Shown here in pieces: positions 62,002-64,000 of a stretch of 64,000 nucleotides of DNA (its first letter is position 1; every line of letters starts with the position of its first letter). Position numbers and translations under genes: made by a program. Under the pieces are notes generated by a model, which was not told the origin of the DNA, searched no databases, and was given only the letters and a program-made list of their open reading frames with translations. Source of the DNA: Pseudomonas alcaliphila JAB1 (GTDB lineage: Bacteria; Pseudomonadota; Gammaproteobacteria; Pseudomonadales; Pseudomonadaceae); the NCBI RefSeq assembly GCF_001941865.1, contig NZ_CP016162.1, positions 1,736,001 through 1,800,000 of the forward strand, given 5' to 3'.

Positions 62002-62529
62002 ATGTCCGATCTCGATTTACTCCATATCTCCATTGCCGACCAGGCGCTTTACGGCTTTCGTGCTGGGCGGCTGCTGCTGAGCTTGCCTGTCTCCACGGCG
62101 TTCAATGGGGTGGGTGAACTTAACGGTTCAGGCTGTACGCCGCGCGGGCTGCATCAGGTACGCGCGAAGATCGGCGCAGGTTTGCCTCTGGCCGCCGTAT
62201 TGCGCGGTCGTCGCTGGACAGGGGAGGTGTGGTCACCTGAGCTGCACGAGCAGTTTCCTGGCCGCGACTGGATTCTCACCCGTATTCTCTGGCTAAGCGG
62301 TCTTGAGCCGGGGCGCAATCGCCTGGGCGAGGTCGATACCTTTCGCCGTTACATTTATCTGCATGGCACACCGGATACGGAACCCATGGGGACGCCGTTG
62401 TCCCATGGCTGCATTCGTTTGCGTAACGCCGACATGCTGGCGCTTTTCGAGCGCGTACCGCCGCACTGCAAGGTGCGTATCGATGAGGCGCCCTGCCCGC
62501 AGTGGGCTGCAGACCAAGACTTCACGTAA
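62002..62529 (+). CDS. L,D-transpeptidase family protein (YkuD)
   Basis: A 175-residue protein with a YkuD catalytic domain. The active-site motif HGTPDTEPMGTPLSHGCIRLRNADM carries the nucleophilic Cys in SHGCIRL. No signal peptide is evident from the start MSDLDLLHIS, so cytoplasmic location is implied unless a different start is used. Such small YkuD proteins lie upstream of nagZ in pseudomonads and probably act on recycled murein peptides. It precedes nagZ by 12 bp. Confidence 0.87.
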   Translation: MSDLDLLHISIADQALYGFRAGRLLLSLPVSTAFNGVGELNGSGCTPRGLHQVRAKIGAGLPLAAVLRGRRWTGEVWSPELHEQFPGRDWILTRILWLSGLEPGRNRLGEVDTFRRYIYLHGTPDTEPMGTPLSHGCIRLRNADMLALFERVPPHCKVRIDEAPCPQWAADQDFT

Positions 62530-62541
62530 GGAAATACTCTC

Positions 62542-64000
<1,459 letters not shown>

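Overview
The window reads as a chromosome segment of a high-GC gammaproteobacterium of the genus Pseudomonas in the broad sense (P. aeruginosa / P. mendocina / P. alcaligenes neighbourhood). From memory of P. aeruginosa PAO1, several blocks keep its gene order: FabH-like enzyme - ECF sigma - anti-sigma (PA3286-3284), AraC - FAD oxidase - GlpD-like - FGGY kinase - YegS (PA3027-3023), and slt - uup - fadBA - topA - sulA - lexA - psrA - nagZ - mtnP (PA3020-3004). No database search was run, so all assignments rest on motifs, length, architecture and context. No rRNA, tRNA, CRISPR array or replication origin was seen.

Layout. 1-3313: end of a CitMHS-type transporter, then a GntR regulator divergent from an amidohydrolase plus a MatC-like carrier, with a 26-bp palindrome between them. 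3321-4211: a non-coding element bounded by imperfect inverted repeats. 4269-13641: housekeeping and accessory genes (periplasmic ClpP-fold protein, MFS efflux pump and LysR, Tat-exported SDR, NTP/NDP-exchange-like carrier, Nu-class GST, HIT protein, DUF2790 protein, lipoprotein, FAD monooxygenase). 13643-18298: a minus-strand polymorphic toxin (CdiA-CT-like nuclease C-terminus) followed by a train of small immunity-like genes, one of them frameshifted. 18449-28918: TPR protein, PnuC/NadR nicotinamide riboside salvage, LysR plus agmatine deiminase plus polyamine-binding protein, an FMN glutamate synthase-like protein, the FabH-like enzyme and the ECF sigma/anti-sigma pair.

29014-32566: a low-GC insertion between two ~55-bp direct repeats. 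It carries three minus-strand ORFs separated by two well-formed integron attC sites and no integrase, so it looks like an orphan gene-cassette cluster. 32839-35307: an HvfABCD-type operon (EGKCG-repeat peptide precursor, DUF692/MNIO enzyme, DUF2063 partner, DoxX membrane protein), expected to make a modified copper-binding peptide. 35495-43574: AraC regulator with an AGPS-like FAD oxidase, GlpD-like dehydrogenase and FGGY kinase, then pirin and YegS lipid kinase. 43665-51898: CheV, MOSC protein, Slt, the ABC-F protein Uup, a DUF6901 protein, a universal stress protein and a PilJ-like periplasmic protein.

52368-64000: fatty-acid beta-oxidation (fadBA), DUF1653, topA, two small conserved genes, the SOS pair lexA-sulA with tandem LexA boxes, the fatty-acid-responsive repressor psrA, an L,D-transpeptidase, nagZ and a truncated mtnP. 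The psrA and fadB upstream regions share the same 27-bp composite of two overlapping PsrA boxes. Intergenic repeats of several families (GTAGCCCGGAT hairpins, GTAGGAG hairpins, MITE-like elements of about 140-190 bp) are scattered through the window.
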